A DNA stretch of 64,000 bases, from NCBI RefSeq assembly GCF_021404305.1, contig NZ_JABFTX010000004.1, positions 620,001 to 684,000 of the forward strand. Direction: 5' to 3'. The notes beneath the pieces are model-generated. The model was given only the letters and a program-made list of their open reading frames with translations, did not search any database and was not told the DNA's origin. Positions 9,550-19,698 of the stretch are shown here, in pieces; within the stretch, counting starts at the first letter, position 1; every line of letters starts with the position of its first letter. The position numbers were made by a program, and so were the translations under genes. This stretch comes from Billgrantia ethanolica (lineage in GTDB: Bacteria; Pseudomonadota; Gammaproteobacteria; Pseudomonadales; Halomonadaceae).

Positions 9550-10293
9550 GTGACCCTACTGGACAGTATAGTGATGCAGGGCTTGGGCAGACACGGCGCT
9601 TTGACGGCAGAAGAGAAGACCCTGCTGCTTAACCTGGAACTCAATCCCAGACGAGCCATCGCCGGCGAGGTGCTGTGGCAGGAGAGTGCGGACGTGGACC
9701 TGTTCTGCGTGGTCAAGGAGGGCTGGGCCTACTCCTACCGCAACCTCGGCAACGGCTCGATGCAGATTCTCAAGGTCTATCTGCCCGGCGACATCATCGG
9801 CATGCGGGACTTCGGCTTCGCGCGCCGGCTGGCGGGTGTCGCGATGATCAACGATGGTGTGATCAGTCCCTTCACGCATCAGCAGCTGTTCGAACTCATC
9901 GGCCGCTCGCCGGCGCTGGCCGCGAGCATCATCGCCACGGTCGTGCGCCAGCAGGCGATGCTCACCGAGCGGCTGGTCTATCTCGGTCGCTACGCTGCTC
10001 ACGAACGGCTGGCGCATTTCCTCTACGAGCTCTATCTGCGCTTGAAGCGGATCGGGGCGGTGGCGGAAAACGGTTTCCAGATGCCGCTCTCCCAGGAGCA
10101 GATCGGCGATGCGCTGGGGCTGAGCGCCGTGCACGTGAGCCGCACCTTCTCCATGCTGCGCGACGAAGGGCTGGTGGTACGCGACCGCCAGCATGTGGTG
10201 CTGCTCGATCCGCAGGCGCTGGCGCGGCTGGTCGAGTTCAACGACACCTATATCGACGAAACGCTATCCCCGGCGTTTCACAGTTTTCATTAG
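9550..10293 (+). CDS. Crp/Fnr-family transcriptional regulator
   Basis: 247 residues. An N-terminal cyclic-nucleotide-binding-like beta-roll (about residues 25-125) is followed by a dimer helix and a Crp-type helix-turn-helix (LSQEQIGDALGLSAVHVSRTFSML). The N-terminus lacks the cysteine cluster that holds the FNR iron-sulfur centre. It is therefore probably not an oxygen-sensing FNR, and it also differs from CRP. GTG 9550 is chosen because GGAGAGG lies just before it. It stands alone and ends at a bidirectional terminator shared with ssrA. Ligand and targets are unknown. Confidence 0.85.
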   Translation: MTLLDSIVMQGLGRHGALTAEEKTLLLNLELNPRRAIAGEVLWQESADVDLFCVVKEGWAYSYRNLGNGSMQILKVYLPGDIIGMRDFGFARRLAGVAMINDGVISPFTHQQLFELIGRSPALAASIIATVVRQQAMLTERLVYLGRYAAHERLAHFLYELYLRLKRIGAVAENGFQMPLSQEQIGDALGLSAVHVSRTFSMLRDEGLVVRDRQHVVLLDPQALARLVEFNDTYIDETLSPAFHSFH

Positions 10294-10384
10294 CCCCAGA
10301 CTTTCATTGGCTCCAGGCTCCTCGCTGGCACCATGCTGCGTTGGCGGCGAGAGCGGCCGGCGTTGGGAAAGGTACGGCAGAAAC

Positions 10385-10414
10385 GAAAAAAGCACCCCGT
10401 GGGGTGCTTTTTTC
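10385..10414. terminator. bidirectional terminator between Crp/Fnr gene and ssrA
   Basis: A nearly perfect palindrome: GAAAAAAGCACCCC and its complement around a GT centre, giving six T bases after the stem on either strand. Confidence 0.92.
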
Positions 10415-10423
10415 GTACTCGAT

Positions 10424-10803
10424 TGGTGGAGGCGGCGGGGATCGAACCCGCGTCCGCCGACACTCGCTCTTCGGCTCTACATGCTTAGGTCCGTTTTTTG
10501 ATTTAACGCATCTGGCTCCAACGGGCAGGATCCAGCTACGCGATTCCTCTAAAGTTTAGCGATTGGCGAGAGGACACCACCAACCGCGATCCCATCAGTC
10601 TTGGCTCATATCCCCTCCGCGATGAATGGGCACATCGCTTTGGGGCCGGACTAGAAGCTAACAGCTATTAAGCTGCCAGCGCGCCCTGAGCGTAGTTGTC
10701 GTCGTTTGCGACTATTTAGTCGTGATGTTGGATTTACGAGATACATCACGCTCTCGGCATGCACCTAGGAGGTTGTCATCGGCGTCGAAGCCATGTCGCC
10801 CCC
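10424..10803 (-). ncRNA. ssrA: transfer-messenger RNA
   Basis: Rescues stalled ribosomes together with SmpB. 380 nt. The 5' end GGGGGCG pairs with CGCCUCC just before the encoded ACCA end, forming a 7-bp acceptor stem with one G-U pair. The T arm GGTTCGATCC is present. The tag reading frame runs from 10709 down to 10668 and encodes ANDDNYAQGALAA followed by TAA TAG. smpB lies upstream on the same strand, 123 bases away. Confidence 0.97.
10668..10709 (-). other. tmRNA tag reading frame
   Basis: Resume codon GCA, then AACGACGACAACTACGCTC and on to GCAGCT and TAA. It encodes the 13-residue proteolysis tag ANDDNYAQGALAA. The LAA end is the signal recognised by ClpXP. The extra QGA insert relative to the Pseudomonas tag ANDDNYALAA is typical of Halomonas relatives. 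Confidence 0.95.
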
Positions 10804-10814
10804 GTAGCAGTCCC

Positions 10815-10844
10815 ATCTTACCAGCATGGGTACGTCTATGACAC
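10815..10844 (-). promoter_or_regulatory. possible ssrA promoter
   Basis: On the minus strand a TAAGAT -10 (10815-10820) has a poor TGTCAT-like -35 about 17 bases upstream. The predicted start falls a few bases before the tmRNA 5' end, as expected for a short leader. Confidence 0.4.
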
Positions 10845-10926
10845 CTGTTGGCAGGGCTGGTTCCCTCGCTTCCCCGATTCTTGCCGTTTTCGGGGAGCCA
10901 ATCGACATCTCTTGCGGTAAGACGCC

Positions 10927-11418
10927 TCAGGCCTTGGTATGTTCCCGCATGATCCGGCCCTTCTGCCGCTGCCAGTCGCGGTCCTTTTCGGTGGCACGCT
11001 TGTCGTGCAGCTTCTTGCCCGTCACCAGGGCCAGCTCGCACTTCACTTTGTTGCCTTTCCAGTAGAGTTTGAGCGGCACGCAGGTGTGGCCTTTCTCCTG
11101 GGAGCGCGAGAAGATCTTGGCGATCTCCTTGCGGTGCAGCAGCAATTTGCGAGTGCGGGACGGATCGGCGATCTCGTGGGTGCTGGCGGTATTGAGCGGG
11201 GTGATGTGGCTACCCAGCAGCCAGGCCTCGCCATCCTTTATCAGGATGTAGGTGTCGGTGAGCTGGGCCTTGCCGGCGCGCAGGCTCTTCACCTCCCAGC
11301 CGGCCAGCACCAGGCCGGCCTCGAAGGTCTCGTCGATGTGATACTCGAAGCGAGCTTTCTTGTTCTGGGCGATGACGCCGCCGCCAGGGCCCTTGCCCTT
11401 GCCTTTCTTGTCGGCCAT
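10927..11418 (-). CDS. smpB: SsrA-binding protein SmpB
   Basis: Binds the tRNA-like part of tmRNA and delivers it to stalled ribosomes. 163 residues. The OB-fold core contains [32 protein letters not shown] and [14 protein letters not shown]. The lysine/arginine-rich tail ([19 protein letters not shown]) is the part that enters the empty mRNA channel. The AAGAGG site before ATG 11418 sets the start. It is adjacent to ssrA on the same strand. Confidence 0.97.
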   Translation of the reverse strand: MADKKGKGKGPGGGVIAQNKKARFEYHIDETFEAGLVLAGWEVKSLRAGKAQLTDTYILIKDGEAWLLGSHITPLNTASTHEIADPSRTRKLLLHRKEIAKIFSRSQEKGHTCVPLKLYWKGNKVKCELALVTGKKLHDKRATEKDRDWQRQKGRIMREHTKA

Positions 11419-11545
11419 GGAACCTCTTGTCACGTTCTGCTGATGGCACGCCTCCTTCGATATGAGGGGAAGCGTGTTACCATTCAAGGCATGAAATAAC
11501 CGCTCATGATACGCCCTGGGCACTGTGAAGTCAGCGGAGAGCTCA

Positions 11546-11980
11546 ATGCCAATGGTCAATCGGTCCGCCCTGGTGCGGCACACCCCTCAGGACATGTTCG
11601 AACTGGTCAACGACTTCGAGCGCTATCCGGAATTCCTGCCCGGCTGTCGGCGGGCGCGGCTGCTCGAGCGCGACGACTCGCACCTGATCGGTGAAATGAC
11701 CCTGGGGCGGGCGGGTATCGAGCAGAGTTTCACCACGCGTAACGACCTGATCGAGCCCGAGCGCATCGAAATGTCGCTGGTCAGCGGCCCCTTCAAGCGT
11801 CTGCGTGGGCGCTGGCTGTTCCTGCCGATGGGCGAGGGCGCCTGCAAGGTCTGCCTCGAGCTGGAGTTCGAGTTCGCCAACCGGCTGCTGGGCATGGCCT
11901 TCGGCAAGCTGTTCCAGCAGGTTGCCGGCCAACTGGTGGACTCCTTCACGCGTCGCGCCGACGAGCTGTACGGGCGCTGA
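11546..11980 (+). CDS. ratA: RatA-like START-fold protein
   Basis: 144 residues of the polyketide cyclase/Coq10 (START-like) family. In E. coli the homologue is called RatA, reported to bind the 50S subunit, and relatives act as Coq10-type ubiquinone chaperones. [30 protein letters not shown] is the typical start region, and the C-terminal helix [16 protein letters not shown] is conserved. ATG 11546 is chosen from the GGAGAG site and homologue ends; an ATG at 11552 is possible. Divergent from smpB, and rnfH follows at once. Confidence 0.9.
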   Translation: MPMVNRSALVRHTPQDMFELVNDFERYPEFLPGCRRARLLERDDSHLIGEMTLGRAGIEQSFTTRNDLIEPERIEMSLVSGPFKRLRGRWLFLPMGEGACKVCLELEFEFANRLLGMAFGKLFQQVAGQLVDSFTRRADELYGR

Positions 11981-11981
11981 G

Positions 11982-12269
11982 GTGGCGCTTCAGGTAGAGG
12001 TCGCCTTCGCGCTGCCCGAGCGGCAGCGCATCGTGACGCTGGAGGTGCCCGCGGGCACCACGGCGCGCCAGGCAGTCGCTCTGGCCGAGCTGGAGCGGCA
12101 CTTCCCGGAACTGCCGGCGACGCACTTCGCCACGGCGGATCTGGGCATCTTCGGTCAGCTGCTGCGCGACCCCGATAACCATCGCCTGCGTGCCGGCGAT
12201 CGGGTCGAGGTCTATCGCCCTCTCGAGATCGACCCCAAGGAGGCGCGGCTCCGGCGCGCCGGGCGTTAA
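11982..12269 (+). CDS. rnfH: RnfH/RatB family ubiquitin-like protein
   Basis: 95 residues starting with GTG one base after the ratA stop, so translation is likely coupled. The sequence LQVEVAFALPERQRIVTLEVPAGTTARQAV with ADLGIFGQLL and LRAGDRVEVYRPL is a beta-grasp (ubiquitin-like) fold of the UPF0125 family. Its molecular role is not established. It ends 18 bases before the convergent bamE stop. Confidence 0.88.
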   Translation: MALQVEVAFALPERQRIVTLEVPAGTTARQAVALAELERHFPELPATHFATADLGIFGQLLRDPDNHRLRAGDRVEVYRPLEIDPKEARLRRAGR

Positions 12270-12287
12270 CCCGGCTGCGCGTTCGCG

Positions 12288-12773
12288 TTACTGTGCCAGC
12301 GGCTCGGTGGTTGCCGGCTCACCGCCCTGGGGCAGCGTGCCGCCGGCATCGGGTGCTGCCTCGGGAGCGGCTTCCGGCTGGGTGGCCGGCAGTTCGCCCA
12401 TGGGGTCGGCGCCCTCGATGGCTGGGCCGACACCGTTCTGCGGCCGCAGTTCGATATCCCCGGAGAAGTCGCCCTCACGCTGCACGTTGACCAGGCGCTC
12501 ACCGTCGAAGGTCAGCGTGACCCGGCGCTGCTGCACGCCGCCGTAGGCTTCGTCGAGGCGGAACACGTAGTCCCACTGGTTGGCATTGAAGGGCGCTTCC
12601 AGCAGCGGGCGGCCCATCACGTCGACGACCTGGGTGCGGCTCATGCCGGGCTGGAGCTGCTGCACCATGCCCTCGGTGATGTAGTTGCCCTGGGGCAGAT
12701 CCCGCTTGTAGACGCAGCCGCTGACCACGGTCAGGGCGATGACGAGGGGTATGGTTTTGATCAGCTTTTGCAT
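12288..12773 (-). CDS. bamE: outer-membrane assembly lipoprotein BamE
   Basis: A small lipoprotein of the BAM complex that inserts beta-barrel proteins. 161 residues. The signal peptide ends in the lipobox VSGC with Cys20. The core QGNYITEGMVQQLQPGMSRTQVVDVMGRPLL and WDYVFRLDE match BamE. After the core there is a roughly 50-residue Pro/Ala/Glu-rich tail that E. coli BamE lacks. The ribosome site is weak. It is divergent from fur with 72 bases between, a classical arrangement. Confidence 0.93.
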   Translation of the reverse strand: MQKLIKTIPLVIALTVVSGCVYKRDLPQGNYITEGMVQQLQPGMSRTQVVDVMGRPLLEAPFNANQWDYVFRLDEAYGGVQQRRVTLTFDGERLVNVQREGDFSGDIELRPQNGVGPAIEGADPMGELPATQPEAAPEAAPDAGGTLPQGGEPATTEPLAQ

Positions 12774-12845
12774 TTGTGTCCGTTCTTCACTATCGTGGAT
12801 TCGGTCGATCATACCCGACCCTACCTGATACTGCGAAGAGCGAAC

Positions 12846-13292
12846 ATGGCCGACCAGAACCATGAACTGCGCAAGGCAGGCCTGAAGGTCACCTTGCCCC
12901 GAGTCAAGATCCTGCAGATCCTCGAGAATGCCACGGGTCAGCATCACCTGAGCGCCGAGGATGTCTACAAGACCCTGCTGGAAGCCGGAGAGGACGTCGG
13001 TCTGGCGACCGTTTATCGCGTGCTGACCCAGTTCGAGTCGGCGGGCCTGGTGATTCGTCACAATTTCGACGGCGGCCATGCCGTGTTCGAAATCTCCCAG
13101 GAGGAGCACCATGACCACATGGTGTGCCTCGATAGCGGCGAGATCATCGAATTCTTCGACGAGACCATCGAGCGGCGCCAGCAGGAGATCGCCGAGGAGC
13201 ACGGCTTCGAGCTGGTCGATCACGCCCTGGTGCTCTACGTGCGCCCACGTGGTTCCAATGCCACTCGTCAGGACGGCACGCCGCGAAAATAA
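12846..13292 (+). CDS. fur: ferric uptake regulator Fur
   Basis: Iron-responsive repressor. 148 residues with an N-terminal winged helix (DVGLATVYRVLTQFESAGLV) and a dimerisation domain with the metal motif HHDHMVC (His88-Cys94). The second cysteine of the usual CxxC is a serine here (CLDS) and the C-terminal cysteine pair is absent. This resembles the one-cysteine Fur of Pseudomonas and suggests that the structural zinc of E. coli Fur is not bound. The open frame extends upstream, but ATG 12846 fits homologues. Confidence 0.95.
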   Translation: MADQNHELRKAGLKVTLPRVKILQILENATGQHHLSAEDVYKTLLEAGEDVGLATVYRVLTQFESAGLVIRHNFDGGHAVFEISQEEHHDHMVCLDSGEIIEFFDETIERRQQEIAEEHGFELVDHALVLYVRPRGSNATRQDGTPRK

Positions 13293-13321
13293 GCGACCCG
13301 CTATCAAAGCTTAGTGATAAT

Positions 13322-13352
13322 GCGGCCCCGATCATCGATCGGGGCCGCTTTG
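13322..13352 (+). terminator. terminator between fur and recN
   Basis: GCGGCCCCGATC and its perfect complement around an ATC loop, followed by TTTGCTTT. It serves fur; on the other strand the tail is less T-rich. Confidence 0.85.
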
Positions 13353-13389
13353 CTTTACCTTGCGTCAACCGGTCGCAGGCAGTGGGCCC

Positions 13390-15066
13390 TCAGTGCGACG
13401 CACCCTGCTGGCTGGCATCCAGCATCTCGCGAGCGTGCGCCAGAGTGCGGTCGGAGAGGTTCACCCCGCCCAGCATGCGCGCCAGTTCGCTGACCCGACC
13501 GGCCTCGTCGAGCAGCGCCATGCGGGTCAGGGTGGTGTCGCGCTTGGCCTGCTTCTCGATGTGCAGATGGTGGTGCGCCTGCGCCGCCACCTGGGGCAGG
13601 TGGGTCACGGTCATCACCTGGCCCTGCTCGCCCAGCCGGCGCAGCAGTTGACCGACGATCTCGGCGGTGGCGCCGGAGATACCCACGTCGACTTCGTCGA
13701 ATACCAGGCTGGGGATGGTCGAGTGGCGCGCGGCGACCACCTGGATCGCCAGGCTGATACGCGACAATTCGCCGCCCGAGGCGACCTTGGCCAGCGGGCG
13801 CGGCGGCTGGCCGGGATTGGCGCTGATCAGAAAGCGCACCTCCTCCATGCCGTCGGCCAGCGGGCTCTGGCGCGGCGCGACTTCCACCTCGAAGCGCGCC
13901 TTGCCCATGGCCAGGAAGGCGAGCTGCTCCTGCACCGCCTTGCCGAATCTGGCTGCCGCCTGTTGGCGGGAGTCACCCACCCGCCGCGCCTGCTCGCGCC
14001 AGCGGTCGCGAAGATTCTCGACCTCGGCGCGAAGTGCCTCGAGGTCGTGTTCGCCGCCCTCCAGGCCCTCCAGCTCAGCCTGCAGCCGGCGGTGCAGGGA
14101 AGGTAGTTCCTCGGGCATGACGTGATGCTTGCGGGCGATGCGATGCACCTCGCCCAGACGCGACTCGACCCAGGCCAGGCGCTCCGGGTCCAGCTCGGTA
14201 GCGTCGGCGAAGCGGTGTAGTTCGCGCACCGCCTCCTCGACCTGGATGCGCGCCTCGCCCAGCATGGCGAGGATCTCGGCCAGTGCGCCGCGGTCGCTGC
14301 CCGGCAGCGGATCGAGCCGATGCATCGCTTGGTTGAGCAGGGTCAATACGCCGCCTTCGTCGTTGTCGCAGCATTCGGCGGCGTGCTGCGCCTCGCGCAG
14401 CGTCTCCTCGGCGTGGGCGAGCTGTTCCTGCTCGTGCTCCAGGGTGGTGAGCTCCTCGTCGCCCAGTGCCAGTAAGTCGAGCTCCTCGACCTGGTAGCGC
14501 AGTAGCTGGCGGCGTGCCTGCACCTCGTCGCCGCTCTCGGTCAGCTGCTTCAGGCGTTTGCGGGTCGCCTGCCAGCGGCGGAACGTCTCGCTGAGTTCGT
14601 TCACCGCGGCGCGGTTGCCGGCGAAGTCGTCGAGCAGACGCAGATGGGTCTCCTCGCGCAGCAGTAACTGGTGGGCATGTTGGCCGTGGATCTCGACCAA
14701 GTGCTCGCCCAGCGCCTTGAGATCGGCCACCGTGGCCGGCTGGCCGTTGATCCATGCCTTGGAGCGGCCGCTGGCGGTCACCACCCGGCGCAGCAGGCAG
14801 TCGTCGTCGGGCAGCTCGCGCTCCGTGAGCCAGGTGCGGGCGGCGGGCAGGGCGGCGATGTCGAAGCGCGCCGAGAGATCGGCGCGCTCGCAGCCGTGGC
14901 GTACGCTGGCGGCGTCGCTGCGCTCGCCCAGGCACAGCCCCAGGGCGCCGAGCAGGATCGACTTGCCGGCGCCGGTCTCGCCGGTGATGGCGGTCATGCC
15001 ACCGGCAAGCTCCAGATCGAGTGTATCGACGATGGCGTAATCGCGAATGGCAAGCTGAGTCAGCAT
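13390..15066 (-). CDS. recN: DNA repair ATPase RecN
   Basis: An SMC-like ATPase for double-strand break repair. 558 residues. Walker A is GETGAGKS at residues 29-36, a long coiled-coil middle is rich in Glu, Arg and Leu (about 165-370), and the ABC signature VASGGELSR is followed by Walker B LVFDEVDVGISG. The GGGAGG site before ATG 15066 sets the start. A LexA-like box 52 bases upstream suggests SOS control, as known for recN in other bacteria. Confidence 0.97.
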   Translation of the reverse strand: MLTQLAIRDYAIVDTLDLELAGGMTAITGETGAGKSILLGALGLCLGERSDAASVRHGCERADLSARFDIAALPAARTWLTERELPDDDCLLRRVVTASGRSKAWINGQPATVADLKALGEHLVEIHGQHAHQLLLREETHLRLLDDFAGNRAAVNELSETFRRWQATRKRLKQLTESGDEVQARRQLLRYQVEELDLLALGDEELTTLEHEQEQLAHAEETLREAQHAAECCDNDEGGVLTLLNQAMHRLDPLPGSDRGALAEILAMLGEARIQVEEAVRELHRFADATELDPERLAWVESRLGEVHRIARKHHVMPEELPSLHRRLQAELEGLEGGEHDLEALRAEVENLRDRWREQARRVGDSRQQAAARFGKAVQEQLAFLAMGKARFEVEVAPRQSPLADGMEEVRFLISANPGQPPRPLAKVASGGELSRISLAIQVVAARHSTIPSLVFDEVDVGISGATAEIVGQLLRRLGEQGQVMTVTHLPQVAAQAHHHLHIEKQAKRDTTLTRMALLDEAGRVSELARMLGGVNLSDRTLAHAREMLDASQQGASH

Positions 15067-15117
15067 GGGACCTCCCGGCGGCCGGTATCCTGGTGAGCTG
15101 GATATCCATACACGTTA

Positions 15118-15133
15118 TTGCGTTTTTATACAG
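15118..15133 (-). promoter_or_regulatory. LexA-box candidate upstream of recN
   Basis: On the minus strand CTGTATAAAAACGCAA resembles the SOS box CTG(TA)nCAG, with a perfect left half and a degenerate right half. Its place just before recN supports it. Confidence 0.5.
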
Positions 15134-15193
15134 TAGTCGAGGTTCGCTCACAACACATGTGCAAGCCAGACCCCTAACGTTAAGGCCCGATCA

Positions 15194-15222
15194 CTTGAGT
15201 TTGTGGCGAAGACCCCCATATA
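15194..15222 (+). promoter_or_regulatory. sigma-32 heat-shock promoter of grpE
   Basis: CTTGAGT at 15194-15200, a 13-base spacer, then CCCCATATA at 15214-15222. This is nearly the full heat-shock consensus (CTTGAAA - 13 to 17 - CCCCATNT). The start would fall about 75 bases before grpE. Confidence 0.88.
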
Positions 15223-15301
15223 GGCCGCAGACCTTACAAGGCATTCGCCGATTCGAAATCTTTCCGGCCTCGCTGGGCCGGTGTTGCTTCAGGAGATGCG
15301 C

Positions 15302-15931
15302 ATGGCTAAAGAACCCCAGACCCCGCTTGACGACGAGCTGGCGCGGCGCGAGGAAGAGGCCCGGCCGAAGCCGCTGGAAGGCGAGCTGGACGATGCGGCC
15401 AGCCTCGTTGAGAACGCTGCCGCGGCGTCCGAGGAGCCGGCGGAGGTGAGCGACAACCCCGAGGCCGACATGCTGGCAGCCCAGGTCGAGGAGCTGGAGC
15501 AGAGCCTGGCGGAGGCCAAGGATCAGGCGCTGCGCGCCGCCGCCGAAGCGCAGAACGTGCGGCGTCGCGCCGAGCAGGAGGCCGAGAAGGCGCGTAAGTT
15601 CGCCCTGGAGCGCTTCGTCAAGGAGCTGCTGCCGGTGGTCGACAGCCTGGAGAAGGCGCTGGACGCCATGGGTGAGGACGCCAGCGACGTTCACCGTGAG
15701 GGCGTGGCCATGACGCTGAAGATGCAGCAGGACGTGCTGGCCAAGTTCGGCGTCGAAACGGTCGAGCCGGCCGGCGAGCCGTTCGACCCGCAGTTCCACG
15801 AGGCGATGGCCATGGTGCCGAACCCCGAGCTCGAGCCCAACAGCGTGATGGAAGTGATCCAGAAGGGCTACCTGCTCAACGGACGCCTGGTGCGCCCGGC
15901 CATGGTAGTGGTCAGTCAGGCCGCCGGCTGA
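15302..15931 (+). CDS. grpE: nucleotide exchange factor GrpE
   Basis: Releases ADP from DnaK. 209 residues. The N-terminal 50 residues are acidic and disordered-looking. A long coiled coil ([34 protein letters not shown]) leads to the globular beta domain, with conserved [14 protein letters not shown] and [22 protein letters not shown] at 15291-15295 abuts an ATG at 15296, so the ATG at 15302 is the better start. First gene of grpE-dnaK-dnaJ. Confidence 0.96.
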   Translation: MAKEPQTPLDDELARREEEARPKPLEGELDDAASLVENAAAASEEPAEVSDNPEADMLAAQVEELEQSLAEAKDQALRAAAEAQNVRRRAEQEAEKARKFALERFVKELLPVVDSLEKALDAMGEDASDVHREGVAMTLKMQQDVLAKFGVETVEPAGEPFDPQFHEAMAMVPNPELEPNSVMEVIQKGYLLNGRLVRPAMVVVSQAAG

Positions 15932-15959
15932 GGCCTAGCGAATGAAAACGGGGGCGGGG

Positions 15960-15988
15960 CTTGAAAAGCCACCCGACGCCCCCAGATA
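15960..15988 (+). promoter_or_regulatory. second sigma-32 promoter, in front of dnaK
   Basis: CTTGAAA at 15960-15966, a 13-base spacer, then CCCCAGATA at 15980-15988. It differs from the consensus -10 at one base. It would let dnaK-dnaJ be induced independently of grpE. Confidence 0.75.
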
Positions 15989-16052
15989 GACGTCAACCGC
16001 GGCAATCGCCGCAGCGATGGATTCAAGGCAAACGAATTTTCGAGGATTTCCT

Positions 16053-17984
<1,932 letters not shown>

Positions 17985-18009
17985 TCGCCAAGGCGATGCC
18001 ACGGACGAC

Positions 18010-18040
18010 GGTAGCGCGGGGGGACGACTCCCGCGCTGCC
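18010..18040 (+). other. hairpin between dnaK and dnaJ
   Basis: GGTAGCGCGGG pairs with CCCGCGCTGCC across a 9-base loop. With only GTTTCC after it, it may be a partial terminator or a processing/stability element that lowers dnaJ relative to dnaK. Confidence 0.45.
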
Positions 18041-18089
18041 GTTTCCGCGGATCGGGCAGCACTGCCTAGACCAGGAGGCGCATGGACCC

Positions 18090-19241
18090 ATGTCCAAACG
18101 CGATTATTACGAGGTGCTCGGCGTCGAGCGAGGGGCCGACACCAAAGATATCAAGAAGGCCTACCGACGGCTGGCGCAGAAGTACCATCCGGACCGCAAT
18201 CCGGATGACGACAAGGCCGCCGAGAAGTTTCGCGAGGTCTCCGAGGCCTACGAGATCCTCTCCGACAGCGAGAAGCGTGCCGCCTACGACCAGTTCGGCC
18301 ATGCCGGGGTAGACGGACAGGCCGGAGGTTTCGGCGCCGGCGGCTTCGGCGGTGCGGGTGCCGGCGGCTTCAGCGACATCTTCGGCGACGTGTTCGGCGA
18401 CATCTTCGGTGGCGGCGGCGGCCGGCGCAGTCCCCATGCGCCGCAGCGCGGCAGCGACCTGCGCTACAACCTCGAGCTCGATCTCGAAAGCGCGGTGGCC
18501 GGCACCACGGTGGACATTCGCGTGCCGCGTCACGTGGAGTGTAGCCGCTGCGACGGCGAGGGCGCCGAGCCGGGCTCCACCAAGGAGACCTGCCCCACCT
18601 GTAACGGGCTAGGCCAGGTGCGCATGCAGCAGGGCTTCTTCGCCGTGCAGCAGACCTGCCCCACCTGTCACGGCAGCGGCGTGCACATCAAGGTGCCGTG
18701 TCACAAGTGTCACGGCGAGGGCCGCGTGCGTGAGACCCGCACCCTGTCGGTGAAGATTCCCGCCGGGGTCGATACCGGCGACCGCATTCGTCTCAACGGC
18801 GAGGGCGAGTCCGGCATCAACGGCGGTCCGCCCGGCGATCTCTACGTGCAGGTGGCGATCAAGCCGCACCGTATCTTCCAGCGCGACGGCAAGCATCTGC
18901 AGTGCGAGGTGCCGATCAACTTCGTCGACGCTGCGCTGGGCGGCGAGCTCGAAGTGCCCACCCTGGACGGCCGGGTCAAGCTCAAGATCCCGCCCGAGAC
19001 CCAGACCGGCAAGCTGTTCCGCCTGCGTGGCAAGGGCGTCAAGCCGGTACGCGGCGGTCCGCCCGGCGACCTGCTGTGCAAGGTGGTGGTGGAGACCCCG
19101 GTCAACCTCAGCGAAGAGCAGAAGGCCCTGCTACGCCAGTTCCAGGAGAGCCTGGGGGGCAGCAACAGCGCCCACCACTCGCCCAAGAAGAGCGGCTTCT
19201 TCGACGGCGTGAAGAAGTTCTTCGAGGACATGAAGCCGTAA
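18090..19241 (+). CDS. dnaJ: co-chaperone DnaJ
   Basis: Stimulates DnaK ATPase and presents substrates. 383 residues. The J domain has His33-Pro34-Asp35, then a Gly/Phe-rich stretch ([16 protein letters not shown]). Four zinc-finger repeats follow ([32 protein letters not shown]), then the C-terminal substrate domains. An AGGAGG site lies 11 bases before ATG 18090. A nearer ATG at 18082 is in another frame. Confidence 0.98.
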   Translation: MSKRDYYEVLGVERGADTKDIKKAYRRLAQKYHPDRNPDDDKAAEKFREVSEAYEILSDSEKRAAYDQFGHAGVDGQAGGFGAGGFGGAGAGGFSDIFGDVFGDIFGGGGGRRSPHAPQRGSDLRYNLELDLESAVAGTTVDIRVPRHVECSRCDGEGAEPGSTKETCPTCNGLGQVRMQQGFFAVQQTCPTCHGSGVHIKVPCHKCHGEGRVRETRTLSVKIPAGVDTGDRIRLNGEGESGINGGPPGDLYVQVAIKPHRIFQRDGKHLQCEVPINFVDAALGGELEVPTLDGRVKLKIPPETQTGKLFRLRGKGVKPVRGGPPGDLLCKVVVETPVNLSEEQKALLRQFQESLGGSNSAHHSPKKSGFFDGVKKFFEDMKP

Positions 19242-19258
19242 GGCGGAACTGCGCCATG

Positions 19259-19295
19259 AAAGCCCCCGAGCCCTGGCGGTGTCGGGGGCTTTTGC
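19259..19295 (+). terminator. terminator after dnaJ
   Basis: AAAGCCCCCGA pairs with TCGGGGGCTTT across a 12-base loop, and the T tail ends in GC. It closes the grpE-dnaK-dnaJ unit. Confidence 0.8.
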
Positions 19296-19416
19296 ATTTT
19301 CAGTGTGGTCGGTTCCTTCGAACCCAACGTTCCGCCCGGTGCTGCGCATCGGGGCTGGCGCCAACCCGCTCCGGCGTCTTAGTCTGTTGGCTCAGATACG
19401 AAGGGAGATCGTTGCT

Positions 19417-19698
19417 ATGCCGATGTCGCGTGCGGTGATCGCTACCGAGTCCGGGGCGAGGGTGATGAACCGGCTGTGCAAGCACTGGGCGCACAAGCTG
19501 GAGGTGGAGCAGGGTGAGGAGCAGAGTCGCGTGGCGTTCGAGGGCGGCTCCTGCGTCATGCGCGTCGAGCCGGGCAAGCTGCTGGTGGCCATCGAGGCGC
19601 TGGACGATGAGGTGCTCGACCGCCTGGAGGGCGTGGTGGATTCCCACCTGCAGCGCATGGCGGGCGACGAGGAACTGGCCATCGTCTGGGAAAATTGA
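19417..19698 (+). CDS. DUF2218 family protein
   Basis: 93 residues resembling the DUF2218 family (SRAVIATESGARVMNRLCKHWAHKLEV ... GGSCVMRVEPGKLLVAIEALDDEVLDRLEGVVDSHL). Function unknown. Homologues in other bacteria are often near iron-uptake genes, which is not the case here. Cytosolic, no signal sequence. AGGGAG precedes ATG 19417. Its TGA overlaps the TTG start of the next gene, so the two are probably translated together. Confidence 0.8.
   Translation: MPMSRAVIATESGARVMNRLCKHWAHKLEVEQGEEQSRVAFEGGSCVMRVEPGKLLVAIEALDDEVLDRLEGVVDSHLQRMAGDEELAIVWEN

Noticed and set aside
9550-10293. Calling the regulator Fnr or Anr
   Set aside because: The N-terminal cysteines that bind the iron-sulfur cluster are absent.
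10712-11041. 109-codon minus-strand open frame near ssrA
   Set aside because: It overlaps the tmRNA 5' part and the smpB end in another frame and has no family features.
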